NCBI GenBank assembly: GCA_910583995.1
Contig: CAJTYW010000011.1
Span: 1 to 57,606, forward strand
Direction of reading: 5' to 3'
DNA length: 57,606 bases
From: an uncultured Christensenella sp.
GTDB lineage: Bacteria; Bacillota; Clostridia; Christensenellales; UBA3700
Both the position numbers and the translations under genes were made by a program. Positions within the stretch are counted from its first letter, which is position 1, and each line of letters begins with the position of its first letter. This document shows, piece after piece, positions 8,538-17,709 of this stretch. The notes beneath the pieces are model-generated. The model made no database searches and was not told where the DNA came from. It saw only the letters and a list, made by a program, of their open reading frames with translations.

Positions 8538-9328
8538 ATATCCAACACTCTTTTTATAAACTCAATGGTTTTTTCTGCACAAATATTTGCCTTTTGCTCT
8601 AAGCCGTGTCCACCACCTTCAACCAAAAAATATTCTGAATGTCCCCCATACTCTTTTAGTGCATTGTAGCCATCCAAAGCATCTTGTTTGCGTCTTTCAT
8701 TATCAAGAGAACCTTGTAAAAACAATGTAGGACACTTGACTTTATCCAAGTGTTCAATACAAAGGTTTTGGTCGTCATCGTCAAAAAACAATTTAGAAAT
8801 CTTTTTGCCACAATATTTGACAAGTCCGCCATTATCAAGTAGTTCCTTATTGTCAAGATAAAATTTTCTTGGTCCACCGGGATTTATAATATTATTACTT
8901 ATTGCCGTTGCAACAGTAACATTAAAAGCAAGCTTATTGTACTTTTGTTCCATTCTAAATGCTGCTGTAGTGCCACTGCTTATACCAAAGCAACCGATAA
9001 GTCCGTCTTTTGATATGTTGTTGTTTACTATGTAATCGTAAGCATTTTTTACACCTTCACCCCACCTTGCGTGAGTAAAATACCTATTGTCTCCCCAAGT
9101 TCTATACTCTCCAAACTGGTCAAAAGATAAAAATGCCATATTATTTTTAATCGCCAAATCCCTGACAGCTTTTGGGGCACCGCCTAAAATTCTGCCACCA
9201 CCCTGTATAGGTTTTGTCCAACCGTGACAATAAATAATTACAGGTATATTTGCCGAATTTTTATCTGGCATATATAGTCTACAAAAATTTTTATCGCCAT
9301 AATCAAGTCTAAAAAATTTCTTATACAT
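8531..9328 (-). CDS. Alpha/beta hydrolase (dienelactone hydrolase/peptidase-like)
   Basis: About 265 residues from the chosen ATG at 9328, which has a GGGAAAG ribosome site 4-5 bases upstream; a longer frame begins only at a TTG at 9358 with no ribosome site. The nucleophile elbow is GISSG (Ser in FGISSGTTAAF), the oxyanion loop YCHGWTKP lies near the N-terminus and the catalytic His is in EGGGHGLEQ. TLFLQGSLDNERR is the usual acid-bearing strand. No signal peptide, so cytoplasmic. It resembles small peptidase/esterase members of the S9/DLH superfamily; the substrate is unknown. Confidence 0.85.
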   Translation of the reverse strand: MYKKFFRLDYGDKNFCRLYMPDKNSANIPVIIYCHGWTKPIQGGGRILGGAPKAVRDLAIKNNMAFLSFDQFGEYRTWGDNRYFTHARWGEGVKNAYDYIVNNNISKDGLIGCFGISSGTTAAFRMEQKYNKLAFNVTVATAISNNIINPGGPRKFYLDNKELLDNGGLVKYCGKKISKLFFDDDDQNLCIEHLDKVKCPTLFLQGSLDNERRKQDALDGYNALKEYGGHSEYFLVEGGGHGLEQKANICAEKTIEFIKRVLDIK

Positions 9329-9424
9329 TATCTTTCCCTTATCTTTATTACAAATCAAATTTTAGGTAAAAAACAAATTTAATATCGATTTTTGAGTGGT
9401 TTTACAACAAAAATTACAAAAAAT

Positions 9425-9874
9425 TTAATTCAAATCAATTTGTTTTTGATTAGCTTTTAGCTTTTGCAAAGTGTCTTTTATTGCAATATATCCCTGTTCA
9501 ATATCGTTTATATCAATTACTGCCTTTTCCATTGGGCAAATATCATCACCCTTTCTGTTTATAATTTTATCGGTAGCAATATTATAGCTAAATGGGATAT
9601 TATGTTTGTTTAATATTTCGATTGCGGATTTTGAAATTGTTTTTGCAAACACCTGTTTTATACCTGCTTTGATAAATAACATAGCAACAGCTTTGCCCAC
9701 AATCAAATCTGCTACAGAATACCCTGTCAAATCTAAATTGTTACCTATAAAGTCAATCATTGGTGATATGCCTTTTTTATCGCTATATAAAATTTTATCA
9801 CCTTTGCACAATGCAATAGTATGCCCGCATAAAAAAGCTTTTGCTTTTTCCAAGTCTATCAAATTTTTATTCAT
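9425..9874 (-). CDS. DUF1893-family protein
   Basis: 149 residues, soluble. The order FLCGHTIALCKGDKILYS - GISPMIDFI - DLIVGKAVAMLFIKAGI - LNKHNIPFSYN - GDDICPMEKAV fits the DUF1893 family, which has a deaminase-like small fold and no proven function. A Cys in ICPMEKAV and a His in the N-terminal CGHT are the conserved polar residues that can be seen. It lies 46 bp downstream of the ECF S-component gene and is probably co-transcribed with it, which hints at a role connected with uptake of a small nutrient. Confidence 0.75.
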   Translation of the reverse strand: MNKNLIDLEKAKAFLCGHTIALCKGDKILYSDKKGISPMIDFIGNNLDLTGYSVADLIVGKAVAMLFIKAGIKQVFAKTISKSAIEILNKHNIPFSYNIATDKIINRKGDDICPMEKAVIDINDIEQGYIAIKDTLQKLKANQKQIDLN

Positions 9875-9920
9875 AATATTATCACTATCAACACTTTATT
9901 TAAATATTCCTATATTAAAA

Positions 9921-10511
9921 TTAGCAATTTTTATTTTGATTGCTTTTATTTAATAAACATTTTAAGCTTATAACAATAAATGGCACAATAATTGCTTGCA
10001 ATCCCAAAGCTAAAAGCCCTGTTTTTATTTGCTCCCATATTAATTCAGGAGTAAATATTGTAAACTCATTAAAAATAACAACCAAAAGCATTAAAACACT
10101 TCTTCCTAAAACTTCAGCTAGTAAAACTGCAGGAATAACTATTAAGGAATTTTTCATAATATTTTTAGAAAAAAGTCCACAAGTTATAGCAAAAACAACA
10201 AGCTCTGCTATCATAAAAGGTAATCTTTCAATTGATGGCATAGGAGTACCTGTAGAAAGAGTAATAAAATAACTTACTAAAGGTGAAATGACAGCAATTG
10301 CACTACCCCACTTTGCCCCAAGCAAACAACCGCCGATAAGTATTGGTAAATACATTGGTAACCAACGCATACCACCTGTATTTCCTGCAATTAAATGTAC
10401 AAGCATAGGCAATGTGACTGCCATAGCCACTATACCAATTGAAATCAAAGTTTTTATAGTTATTTTCTTTTTATATGTAACTTGTTTTAAAGTTAAAACA
10501 TTTTCTATCAT
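9921..10511 (-). CDS. ECF transporter substrate-binding (S) component
   Basis: 196 residues with about five to six transmembrane segments. The N-terminal helix (ISIGIVAMAVTLPMLVHLIAG) is followed by GGMRWLPMYLPILIGGCLLGAKWGSAIAVISPLVSYFI, the pattern of ECF S-components that bind vitamins and work with a shared EcfA/A'/T module encoded elsewhere. No substrate-specific motif is obvious and no riboswitch is seen upstream, so the vitamin or metal is not assigned. The downstream neighbour is the DUF1893 gene. Confidence 0.8.
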   Translation of the reverse strand: MIENVLTLKQVTYKKKITIKTLISIGIVAMAVTLPMLVHLIAGNTGGMRWLPMYLPILIGGCLLGAKWGSAIAVISPLVSYFITLSTGTPMPSIERLPFMIAELVVFAITCGLFSKNIMKNSLIVIPAVLLAEVLGRSVLMLLVVIFNEFTIFTPELIWEQIKTGLLALGLQAIIVPFIVISLKCLLNKSNQNKNC

Positions 10512-10556
10512 ATAATAGCTCCTTTAATGTTTAATCACTTTTAATTAATCAAATTT

Positions 10557-11660
10557 TCAATCAAATTCCTTAGAAACTTTTTTCAATAGTTCCCTAATAG
10601 GCAAATGTTGCGGACATATTTTTTCACATTTTCCACATTTAATACAGCTAGATGCTTTTCCGTTCTTTTTAGTGTATACTGATTTGTAATAAAATTTAGC
10701 ATTCCACTTTTGAATACTTTTTTGATTAAGGCAAGCAAACAAATCTGGAATTAAAATTTTTGATGGACAACCTTCTACACAATATCTGCAAGCGGTACAA
10801 TCAATCAAATCCATTGACTTAAAAACTTGTTTTACTTGCTCGATTGCACACATTTCTTTCTCATTTAACTTTTTAAAGTCTTTCATATATGACAAATTGT
10901 CTTTTACCTGCTCCATATTGCTCATTCCAGACAAAGTCATAATAACGCCGTCAAAGCCCGCCGCATACCTTATTGCATAGCTTGCAGGACTTCCGCCATT
11001 TAGAGATTGCAAAATATCTTTAGCTTTGTCAGGCAAATTTGCAAGAGTTCCGCCTTTTACAGGTTCCATTACTATAATAGGTTTATTATGCTTTCTGCAA
11101 ACTTCATAACATTTACCGCCTTGCACGGAACTGCTATCATAATCCAAATAATTTAGTTGAATCTGCACTACTTCGATTTGTGGATATTCTGTCAAAATTT
11201 TATCCAACACTTCGGCAGTATCGTGGAAAGAAATACCTACGTGCTTGATTTTGCCTTGCTCTTTTAACTCAAAGGCTTGCTCATAAGCACGGCATTTTTT
11301 ATATTTTTCAAACAATTCCGCATTTTGAGCGTGCATTAAATAAAAATCAAAATAATCCACACCACAAATTTTAAGCTGTTTTTCAAAAAATGGTTTTATA
11401 TCCGATTCCTTTTTAAAATATGTATCTGTCAATTTGTTTGTAAGCACATAACTTTCTCTAGGGTGTCTTTTTACAAGGCACTTTCTAACCGCGATTTCGC
11501 TTTTACCAAGGTGATAGCCGTGAGCTGTGTCAAAATAATTGAAACCATTTTCCAAAAAATAGTCAAGCATTTCGCTGCATTTTTTGTAATCTATCATAAA
11601 TCCCTTTAGTGGAAATCTCATACAGCCAAAGCCTAAGTTCTTTTTAATCTCGCTAAACAT
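10557..11660 (-). CDS. Aldo/keto reductase with C-terminal 4Fe-4S domain
   Basis: 367 residues. The N-terminal 270 form an AKR TIM barrel: GFGCMRFPLKG, NYFDTAHGYHLGKSE (catalytic Asp/Tyr region), LTNKL (Lys), FYLMHAQN (His). The C-terminus carries two cysteine clusters, CTACRYCVEGCP and CIKCGKCEKICP, for two [4Fe-4S] clusters as in the COG1453 ferredoxin-fused AKRs of anaerobes. A strong AAGGAG ribosome site precedes the ATG. It reduces an unknown carbonyl with NAD(P)H and/or ferredoxin electrons in the cytoplasm. Confidence 0.92.
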   Translation of the reverse strand: MFSEIKKNLGFGCMRFPLKGFMIDYKKCSEMLDYFLENGFNYFDTAHGYHLGKSEIAVRKCLVKRHPRESYVLTNKLTDTYFKKESDIKPFFEKQLKICGVDYFDFYLMHAQNAELFEKYKKCRAYEQAFELKEQGKIKHVGISFHDTAEVLDKILTEYPQIEVVQIQLNYLDYDSSSVQGGKCYEVCRKHNKPIIVMEPVKGGTLANLPDKAKDILQSLNGGSPASYAIRYAAGFDGVIMTLSGMSNMEQVKDNLSYMKDFKKLNEKEMCAIEQVKQVFKSMDLIDCTACRYCVEGCPSKILIPDLFACLNQKSIQKWNAKFYYKSVYTKKNGKASSCIKCGKCEKICPQHLPIRELLKKVSKEFD

Positions 11661-11747
11661 ATTTGCTCCTTATTATTTAAATAAAAAAGTTGATTTACAA
11701 TTATTTATATTAATTAAAAACACAATAAATTAATTTTTATCTTTTAA

Positions 11748-12158
11748 TTAATCGTTTTTATTTGTATCTATATATTCTTTTGGTTTGTAATTGTATTTTC
11801 TGTAATTATAATCTGCTATTGCATATCTTAAAGCTCCAACGCCAAGATTTGAACAATGCTTTTTTAATGGTGGAAGTCCGCCCAAAGCATCGTCAACCAT
11901 TTGCTCTGTGATTTTGCTAGCTTCTTCTATCGTTTTGCCTTTTGCTAGTACAGACATCATACTACTACAAGCAATAGAAGTTGCGCACCCATACACCAAG
12001 TAACTAACTTCTACAAGTACATTATCTCTTACTTTTATATAGCAAATTACTTTGTCTCCGCAGCCTTCGTCACCATATTCGCCTTCAGCATCGTTATCCT
12101 GCATATAATACGCGTTTTGCGGACACATAAAATGTTCCATTATTTTTTCATTGTACAT
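11748..12158 (-). CDS. NifU/IscU-like Fe-S scaffold domain protein
   Basis: 136 residues matching the NifU N-terminal/IscU family: an early MYNEKIMEHFMCPQNAYYM, then GCGDKVICYIKV, the ligand loop GCATSIACSSMMS and the late KKHCSNLGVGALRYAI. The IscU cysteines (GCGD, GCATSIAC, KHC) are present, so it probably binds a transient Fe-S cluster. No cysteine desulfurase is adjacent. Its start lies inside the end of coaE (19-bp overlap), so it is translationally coupled to the polA-coaE operon. Confidence 0.88.
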   Translation of the reverse strand: MYNEKIMEHFMCPQNAYYMQDNDAEGEYGDEGCGDKVICYIKVRDNVLVEVSYLVYGCATSIACSSMMSVLAKGKTIEEASKITEQMVDDALGGLPPLKKHCSNLGVGALRYAIADYNYRKYNYKPKEYIDTNKND

Positions 12159-12715
12159 ATTAGTTCGCTTATTTCTTCCTTAAGTTTATTTAAATCCCCA
12201 TTATTTTTAATCACTCTGTCAGATATACTTATTAACTCACTATCCTTTTTTTGAGTAGCAATTATTTTTTCCGCATCACATTTACTTGCAGCGTCTCTTT
12301 TCATTATTCGTGAAATTTTTGTTTCAAAATCTGCTACAACGCACCAAATTTCATCAAAAAAGTCTACCATATTTGATTCCACAATAAGTGGAATTTCACA
12401 AAAAATCAACTCTCCGTTGAAATTATTAATCAGTTTTTCCACTTTTAACGTGATTTCAGCGTGTGCCAAGCTGTTTAAAGCAAATCTTTTTTTATCATTT
12501 TCCAAAATTGTACTTCTGATTAATGACTTATTTACAACTCCGCAATTTACAGCTTCAGGGAAGATTGTTTGCAATTTTTTAATATAACCAGCATCATTTA
12601 AAAGCTCTTTATTTAGTTTATCTGTATAAATAACATAGTAGCCTGCATCTTCTATAATTTTGCAAACAGCCGATTTACCACTTGCAATGCCGCCTGTTAT
12701 TGCAATCTTTTTCAT
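12140..12715 (-). CDS. coaE: Dephospho-CoA kinase
   Basis: 191 residues. The P-loop GGIASGKSAV starts at residue 8 and is followed by YYVIYTDKLNKELL (substrate Asp). The lid region SRIMKRDAAS fits CoaE. It phosphorylates the 3'-OH of dephospho-CoA, the last step of coenzyme A synthesis. The ATG overlaps the polA stop codon by one base. The polA-coaE pairing is common in Bacillota. Confidence 0.95.
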   Translation of the reverse strand: MKKIAITGGIASGKSAVCKIIEDAGYYVIYTDKLNKELLNDAGYIKKLQTIFPEAVNCGVVNKSLIRSTILENDKKRFALNSLAHAEITLKVEKLINNFNGELIFCEIPLIVESNMVDFFDEIWCVVADFETKISRIMKRDAASKCDAEKIIATQKKDSELISISDRVIKNNGDLNKLKEEISELICTMKK

Positions 12716-15264
12716 TATTTAGCCTCCAACCAATTGTTACCTACAGAAATATCAACATCAAGCTTTACTTTTAAGTTTACCACATTTTCCATACTAAGTT
12801 TTAAAATGCTTTGCACTTTTTCGACTTCTTCATTTGGGCAATCAATCAAAAGTTCGTCGTGTACTTGAAGCACTAATTTTGCTTTTAATCCTTCTTTTTT
12901 AAGGTTATTTTGCACTTCTATCATTGCCATTTTGATAATATCGCTAGCACTGCCTTGAAGTGGCATATTCATAGCAATTCGCTCACCAAAAGAACGTGTT
13001 TGATAATTTGTAACATTTATCTCTGGTATATATCTTATTCTTCCAGCTAAAGTTGATATATAGCCGTTTTGCTTTGCAAACTCGACATTACTATCCATAT
13101 ATTGTTTTACTTTAGGATACATTTCAAAGTATTTGTCAATAAATTGCTTTGCCTCATAAGGGCTAATACCAATATCGTTTGACAAACCAAATGAGCTAAT
13201 ACCATAAATTATACCAAAGTTTATTGCTTTTGCACGCCTTCTCATATCACTGCTTACCATTTCAAAAGGTACACCAAATGCACGGCTTGCTGTAAATTTA
13301 TGAACATCAAGTCCATCGTTAAACGCTTTGATTAAGTTTTCGTCTCCACTAAAATGCGCCATTAATCGTAGTTCAATTTGAGAGTAATCCGCGCAAACAA
13401 TCTTGCAATTTTCACTTGCAATAAACATTTTTCTAAGTTCTCTGCCTACTTCCTTTCTAACAGGAATATTTTGCAAGTTAGGTTCTGTTGAACTCAATCT
13501 TCCTGTTGCAGTAACTGTTTGTTTAAAAATAGTGTGAACTCTACCTCCAATTATAAGTGGTTTTAAGCCGTCAATATACGTTGATAGTAGCTTACTGATT
13601 TCCCTATATTTTAAAATATATTCAATAACAGGGTGAGAACCACGAAGTGACTCAAGTACTTCTACATTGGTAGAAAAACCTGTTTTTGTCTTTTTGCCGT
13701 GTTTTAAGCCAAGTTTATTAAACAAAAATTCCCCTAGCTGTTTTGGTGAATTAATATTAAAACTTTCATTATTGTTATAGCTTATAATTTTGTTTGTCAA
13801 ATCGGTAATAATGTCAACAAATTGCACTCTTAATTCGTCAAGCAAATTTATATCCACCCTTACGCCTGTTTTTTCCATTTCGTAAAGCACATTTACAAGC
13901 GGAAGTTCGATATTTTTATACAAATCTACAAGTCCTAGTTTTTGCATTTTTTCATCTACAATATCGTTTAACAGATAAAGTGAATAGCTTACAGAATCGC
14001 TCTCTATTGAATAATCTTGTAAAACTTCTTCAACTTTTTTATAATTTCTATTTGCATCAAGCAAATAAACTTTTAATGCCAAATCTTCAACATTAACAGC
14101 TTTTTCTGTCCTTAATTGATAAAAATTGGTTTTTGCGTCAAACAAAATGACTTTTATATTTTCATTTTCAAGCAGTTTATTTATTCCGCTAGCTATATCG
14201 TAAAAATCAATGCCGCTACCTAACAAATCTTGACTTGTTTTTAATAAGTAACATTTATTATTTGCAAAAATTTCTATATCACTATCAACATAAACGGAAA
14301 TTAGACTTTGTTTTTCTAGTTTTTGCATCAATTTTTCAAATTCTGCAATTTCTTCAATTTCATTTTTTTCTATAGTAATTACTTGTTTTTCACTCTCTTG
14401 TTCTGCACTGTCACTTGATATATCACTAAATCTTGAAACAATGCTTTTAAAATTTAAGTTTTTAAATATACCAATGCTATCACTATTAATATAATCACTT
14501 ATTTTACAATTATCAAAATCTATTTCAATAGGTGAATCCACATTAATAGTAGCTAAATCGTAAGACAAGTACGCCATATCTTTATCTTGTATTAGTTTTT
14601 CTTGCAATTTGCCTTTAATCTCGTCAATATGAGCATAAACGCCGTCCAAATTACCATAAGTAGCAAGCAATGTTTTTGCAGTTTTTTCGCCAACTCCCGC
14701 AACACCTGGAATATTATCCGCAGTGTCACCCATAAGAGATTTTAGGTCAATAACGCCTTTTGGAGTTAAACCATCTTCCGCTAGTCTTGTAATATCATAT
14801 TCCACAATTTCGGTAATACCTTTTTTTGTTAGCCAGACTTTAGTAGTATCGGATATAAGCTGCAAACTATCTCTGTCTCCTGTTACAATTATTGTTTCAA
14901 ACGGACATTTTTTTGCAATTGTTCCAATCAAATCGTCTGCTTCATAGCCTTCCAAAGTGATAATAGGTATTTTCATACCTGTCAAAACTTCCTTAATTAA
15001 AGGCAATTGAGCAGCAAGTTCTTCTGGCATTGGTTTACGCTGTGCCTTATAGCCTTCATACATTTTTTTCCTAAAAGTAGGTGCTTTCAAATCAAAAGTT
15101 GCAATGATATGAGTTGGTTTTGCTTCACTTATAATTTTAAGCAACATATTAATATAACCATAAACTGCATTTGTAGGCTTTCCGTCCACAGAACTCATTG
15201 GCGGAAGTGCATAAAACGCACGATTTAATAAGCTGTTTGAATCCAATAATACTAATTTTTCCAT
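12715..15264 (-). CDS. polA: DNA polymerase I
   Basis: 849 residues. The N-terminal 5'-3' exonuclease is intact (LLDSNSLLNRAFYA, YEADDLIGTIA, VTGDRDSLQL, GDTADNIPGVAGVGEKTA). The middle domain (about 300-460) lacks a clear DxE exonuclease I motif, so 3'-5' proofreading is probably lost, as in Bacillus-type Pol I. The polymerase has motif A VCADYSQIELRLMAH, motif B RRRAKAINFGIIYG and motif C LQVHDELLID. It fills gaps during repair and removes RNA primers. First gene of the polA-coaE-nifU-like operon, with its own promoter. Confidence 0.98.
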   Translation of the reverse strand: MEKLVLLDSNSLLNRAFYALPPMSSVDGKPTNAVYGYINMLLKIISEAKPTHIIATFDLKAPTFRKKMYEGYKAQRKPMPEELAAQLPLIKEVLTGMKIPIITLEGYEADDLIGTIAKKCPFETIIVTGDRDSLQLISDTTKVWLTKKGITEIVEYDITRLAEDGLTPKGVIDLKSLMGDTADNIPGVAGVGEKTAKTLLATYGNLDGVYAHIDEIKGKLQEKLIQDKDMAYLSYDLATINVDSPIEIDFDNCKISDYINSDSIGIFKNLNFKSIVSRFSDISSDSAEQESEKQVITIEKNEIEEIAEFEKLMQKLEKQSLISVYVDSDIEIFANNKCYLLKTSQDLLGSGIDFYDIASGINKLLENENIKVILFDAKTNFYQLRTEKAVNVEDLALKVYLLDANRNYKKVEEVLQDYSIESDSVSYSLYLLNDIVDEKMQKLGLVDLYKNIELPLVNVLYEMEKTGVRVDINLLDELRVQFVDIITDLTNKIISYNNNESFNINSPKQLGEFLFNKLGLKHGKKTKTGFSTNVEVLESLRGSHPVIEYILKYREISKLLSTYIDGLKPLIIGGRVHTIFKQTVTATGRLSSTEPNLQNIPVRKEVGRELRKMFIASENCKIVCADYSQIELRLMAHFSGDENLIKAFNDGLDVHKFTASRAFGVPFEMVSSDMRRRAKAINFGIIYGISSFGLSNDIGISPYEAKQFIDKYFEMYPKVKQYMDSNVEFAKQNGYISTLAGRIRYIPEINVTNYQTRSFGERIAMNMPLQGSASDIIKMAMIEVQNNLKKEGLKAKLVLQVHDELLIDCPNEEVEKVQSILKLSMENVVNLKVKLDVDISVGNNWLEAK

Positions 15265-15287
15265 ATATACTCCTTATGTACTTTTTA

Positions 15288-15316
15288 ATTATACATTATT
15301 TTGGCAAATCTTGCAA
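15288..15316 (-). promoter_or_regulatory. Promoter of polA operon
   Basis: On the minus strand TTGCAA (15316-15311), 17-bp spacer, TATAAT (15293-15288), about 24 bp before the polA ATG with an AAGGAG ribosome site between. Confidence 0.7.
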
Positions 15317-15633
15317 TACAATTGACAAAATAATAGTTATATTTTAATATTGATTATAAAATTATTATAGACCAATATACAATTTTTAAAAAATCGCAAA
15401 TTTAACCTTTGTAGTAAAAGTAGCAATTATTTTGCTGAAATTTCAAAAAATTCAAAATTTTTAACATTTATTTTCATAATAAAAAATATCTTAAATAAAA
15501 TTTAATGTACAGCTTTTTTTGATACAATCCGCAAAAACGATTGGATATTACAAATAATTTAACAAAACAAGCTTTTACAGCCTAAACCACCATAAGTTTT
15601 TCTTAATCCCCATATTAAATTAACTTAATTTAC
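15317..15633. other. Intergenic region between divergent polA and Na/Pi cotransporter genes
   Basis: AT-rich, no reading frame with a ribosome site, no repeat or strong hairpin that I can see; likely holds only regulatory sequence for the two divergent units. Confidence 0.5.
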
Positions 15634-15661
15634 TTGACAGCAAAGGCTTTTATATTATAAA
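15634..15661 (+). promoter_or_regulatory. Promoter of the Na/Pi cotransporter gene
   Basis: TTGACA at 15634-15639, 16-bp spacer, TATAAA at 15656-15661, 62 bp before the ATG. Confidence 0.7.
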
Positions 15662-15723
15662 ATTTTAGTGATAGCAAAATTTTCAAAATTGCTATATACT
15701 TTTAGATAAACAGCGAGGTTAAA

Positions 15724-17442
15724 ATGAATTTTTTAAATGGTTTGTTAGCCACAGCCCCGAAACCTATGGATATCGTAGTAAGTATACTTCTTATGCTTGC
15801 AGGTACAGGTGTGTTTCTTATAGGTATCAATATGATGGGCAGCAATCTGGAGACTTTAGCCGGCAACAAAATCCGTACTATTTTTGACAAAATAAGCGGT
15901 AACCGATTTACAGGTCTTCTTACAGGTGCAGGCGTTACAGCAGTAATTCAATCATCAGGTGCTACAACCGTAATGGTCGTTGGTTTTGTAAATGCAGGAC
16001 TTATGACACTTACTCAAGCAACACCGATAATTATGGGTGCAAACATAGGTACAACAATTACTGCACAAATCGTACAGCTTGAATCATTGGGAATTACAGC
16101 TTGGTTTGCAGCACTTACGGCAATAGGTGCATTTATGCAAATGCTAAGCAAAAAGGACACTATCAAAAAAGTTGGTTCTCTTCTTGCAGGTCTTGGAATG
16201 ATTTTCGTAGGCTTGAATGTAATGAAGGAATCAATGAGTATTTTTGAAGAAATTCCCGCAATTAAAGCCCTTCTTACCGAGACAACTAACCCCGCTATAT
16301 TAATATTAGTTGCACTTGCCTTGACTGCTTTAGTTCAAAGCTCTTCTGCAACAACAGGTATTATGATTACCTTGGCTGCTTCAGTCAATATCCCAATTAA
16401 ATCTATTATGTTTGCCACACTTGGTGTAAATATCGGTTCTTGTGTAACTTCTATTATCGCATCATTTGGCACAAATACAAACGCAAAGCGTGCAAGCTTA
16501 ATACACTTACTATTCAACTGTATAGGTGCGATAGTGTTCTTCCCTATTATTTACTGGGCTCCACTTGACACTTGGTTTGAAATGATGTTCCCAGACTTAA
16601 TTGCAACACAAAGTGCAATGTTCCATACATTCTTTAATGTAACAATGACAATACTTTTAATACCTTTTGTTAAAACTCTTGTTTGGATTGCAACAAAAGT
16701 TATTCCGGACAAAAAATCCAAAGACGAAATCGAAGAAAATTATATGCAGGAAAGATTTAAATATATTGATAAACGTATTTTATCAACCCCTGCAATCGCT
16801 ATAAATCAAACAAAACACGAAATCATTTTGATGGGTGAACTTGCTTATAAAAACTTTAAATTATCATTATCTTGTGTTAAAAATGGTAGAGTTGAAAAAG
16901 CAGAAAAATTTGCGAATCGCGAAAAGCACCTTAACTTTTTAAATAGAGAAATTTCTAAATTCCTTGTTGAGCTATCTGCAAAAGAAATTTCTTTTAAAGA
17001 CGAATTAATGCTTGCATCTTTCTATCACGTAGTATCCGACTTGGAAAGAGTTGGTGACTACTCTGAAAATATTATGGAATATGCAGAAGAGTTGCAAAAA
17101 CTAAAAACAACTTTTTCAGATGCAGCACTTGCTCAAATTGATGAAATGACAGATGCAATACATAAAGTTTTTGAAAACGCAATAAAAGCTTTTGAGTATC
17201 AAGATATGGAAATTTTGGAAACTGTATATAAATATGAAGATATGGTTGACGATTTCAAAATGCAACTTGACAGAGACCACATTAAACGCCTTAACAGCAA
17301 TCAATGCTCTGCAAACACAGGTGCGGTTTACTTGAGCTTGGTATCTAACTTGGAGAGAATTTCTGACCATATGCAAAACATTGCAAAAAGCATAACAGAC
17401 TATACTCAAAAACCTAAAAAAGTTTACGCAATTATTAAATAA
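15724..17442 (+). CDS. Na+/phosphate cotransporter with PhoU-like tail
   Basis: 572 residues. Two inverted half-repeats each carry the family signature: TAVIQSSGATTVMVVGFVNAG and TALVQSSSATTGIMITLA, with GANIGTT and GVNIGS in between. About 8-9 membrane segments occupy residues 1-320. The C-terminal third is a soluble PhoU-like helical domain (LERVGDYSENI, LERISDHMQNI). This is the NptA/YjbB architecture: sodium-driven phosphate movement controlled by the PhoU domain. Monocistronic, with its own promoter and terminator; the only plus-strand gene in the first 23 kb. Confidence 0.95.
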   Translation: MNFLNGLLATAPKPMDIVVSILLMLAGTGVFLIGINMMGSNLETLAGNKIRTIFDKISGNRFTGLLTGAGVTAVIQSSGATTVMVVGFVNAGLMTLTQATPIIMGANIGTTITAQIVQLESLGITAWFAALTAIGAFMQMLSKKDTIKKVGSLLAGLGMIFVGLNVMKESMSIFEEIPAIKALLTETTNPAILILVALALTALVQSSSATTGIMITLAASVNIPIKSIMFATLGVNIGSCVTSIIASFGTNTNAKRASLIHLLFNCIGAIVFFPIIYWAPLDTWFEMMFPDLIATQSAMFHTFFNVTMTILLIPFVKTLVWIATKVIPDKKSKDEIEENYMQERFKYIDKRILSTPAIAINQTKHEIILMGELAYKNFKLSLSCVKNGRVEKAEKFANREKHLNFLNREISKFLVELSAKEISFKDELMLASFYHVVSDLERVGDYSENIMEYAEELQKLKTTFSDAALAQIDEMTDAIHKVFENAIKAFEYQDMEILETVYKYEDMVDDFKMQLDRDHIKRLNSNQCSANTGAVYLSLVSNLERISDHMQNIAKSITDYTQKPKKVYAIIK

Positions 17443-17478
17443 CCGCATAAAAATCGCTATTAAATTTAATTTATACAA

Positions 17479-17514
17479 AATAGCAAGCTAATTATTATAG
17501 CTTGCTATTATTTT
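17479..17514 (+). terminator. Terminator of the Na/Pi cotransporter gene
   Basis: Stem AATAGCAAGCTA (17479-17490) / TAGCTTGCTATT (17498-17509), 7-base loop, then a T-rich tract. Confidence 0.8.
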
Positions 17515-17651
17515 TATTACAAATGCAATTTTATACTTTAAAAGCCCGTATACAAAGCTAAGTTTAAACAAAAGCATTTTTACACAATACGATTAAATTT
17601 ACTCATACACAGCCTTTAAAATCCTTTTTAAGGCTCAAATATTAACAAATC

Positions 17652-17689
17652 AAAAACAAGTCTGTATTAAATTATACAGACTTGTTTTT
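17652..17689 (-). terminator. Terminator of the DGR target gene
   Basis: Perfect 15-bp stem AAAAACAAGTCTGTA (17652-17666) / TACAGACTTGTTTTT (17675-17689) with an 8-base loop. On the minus strand it ends in a T-run, 20 bp after the target gene stop. Confidence 0.85.
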
Positions 17690-17709
17690 ATATTGTTTTT
17701 TCCCTTATT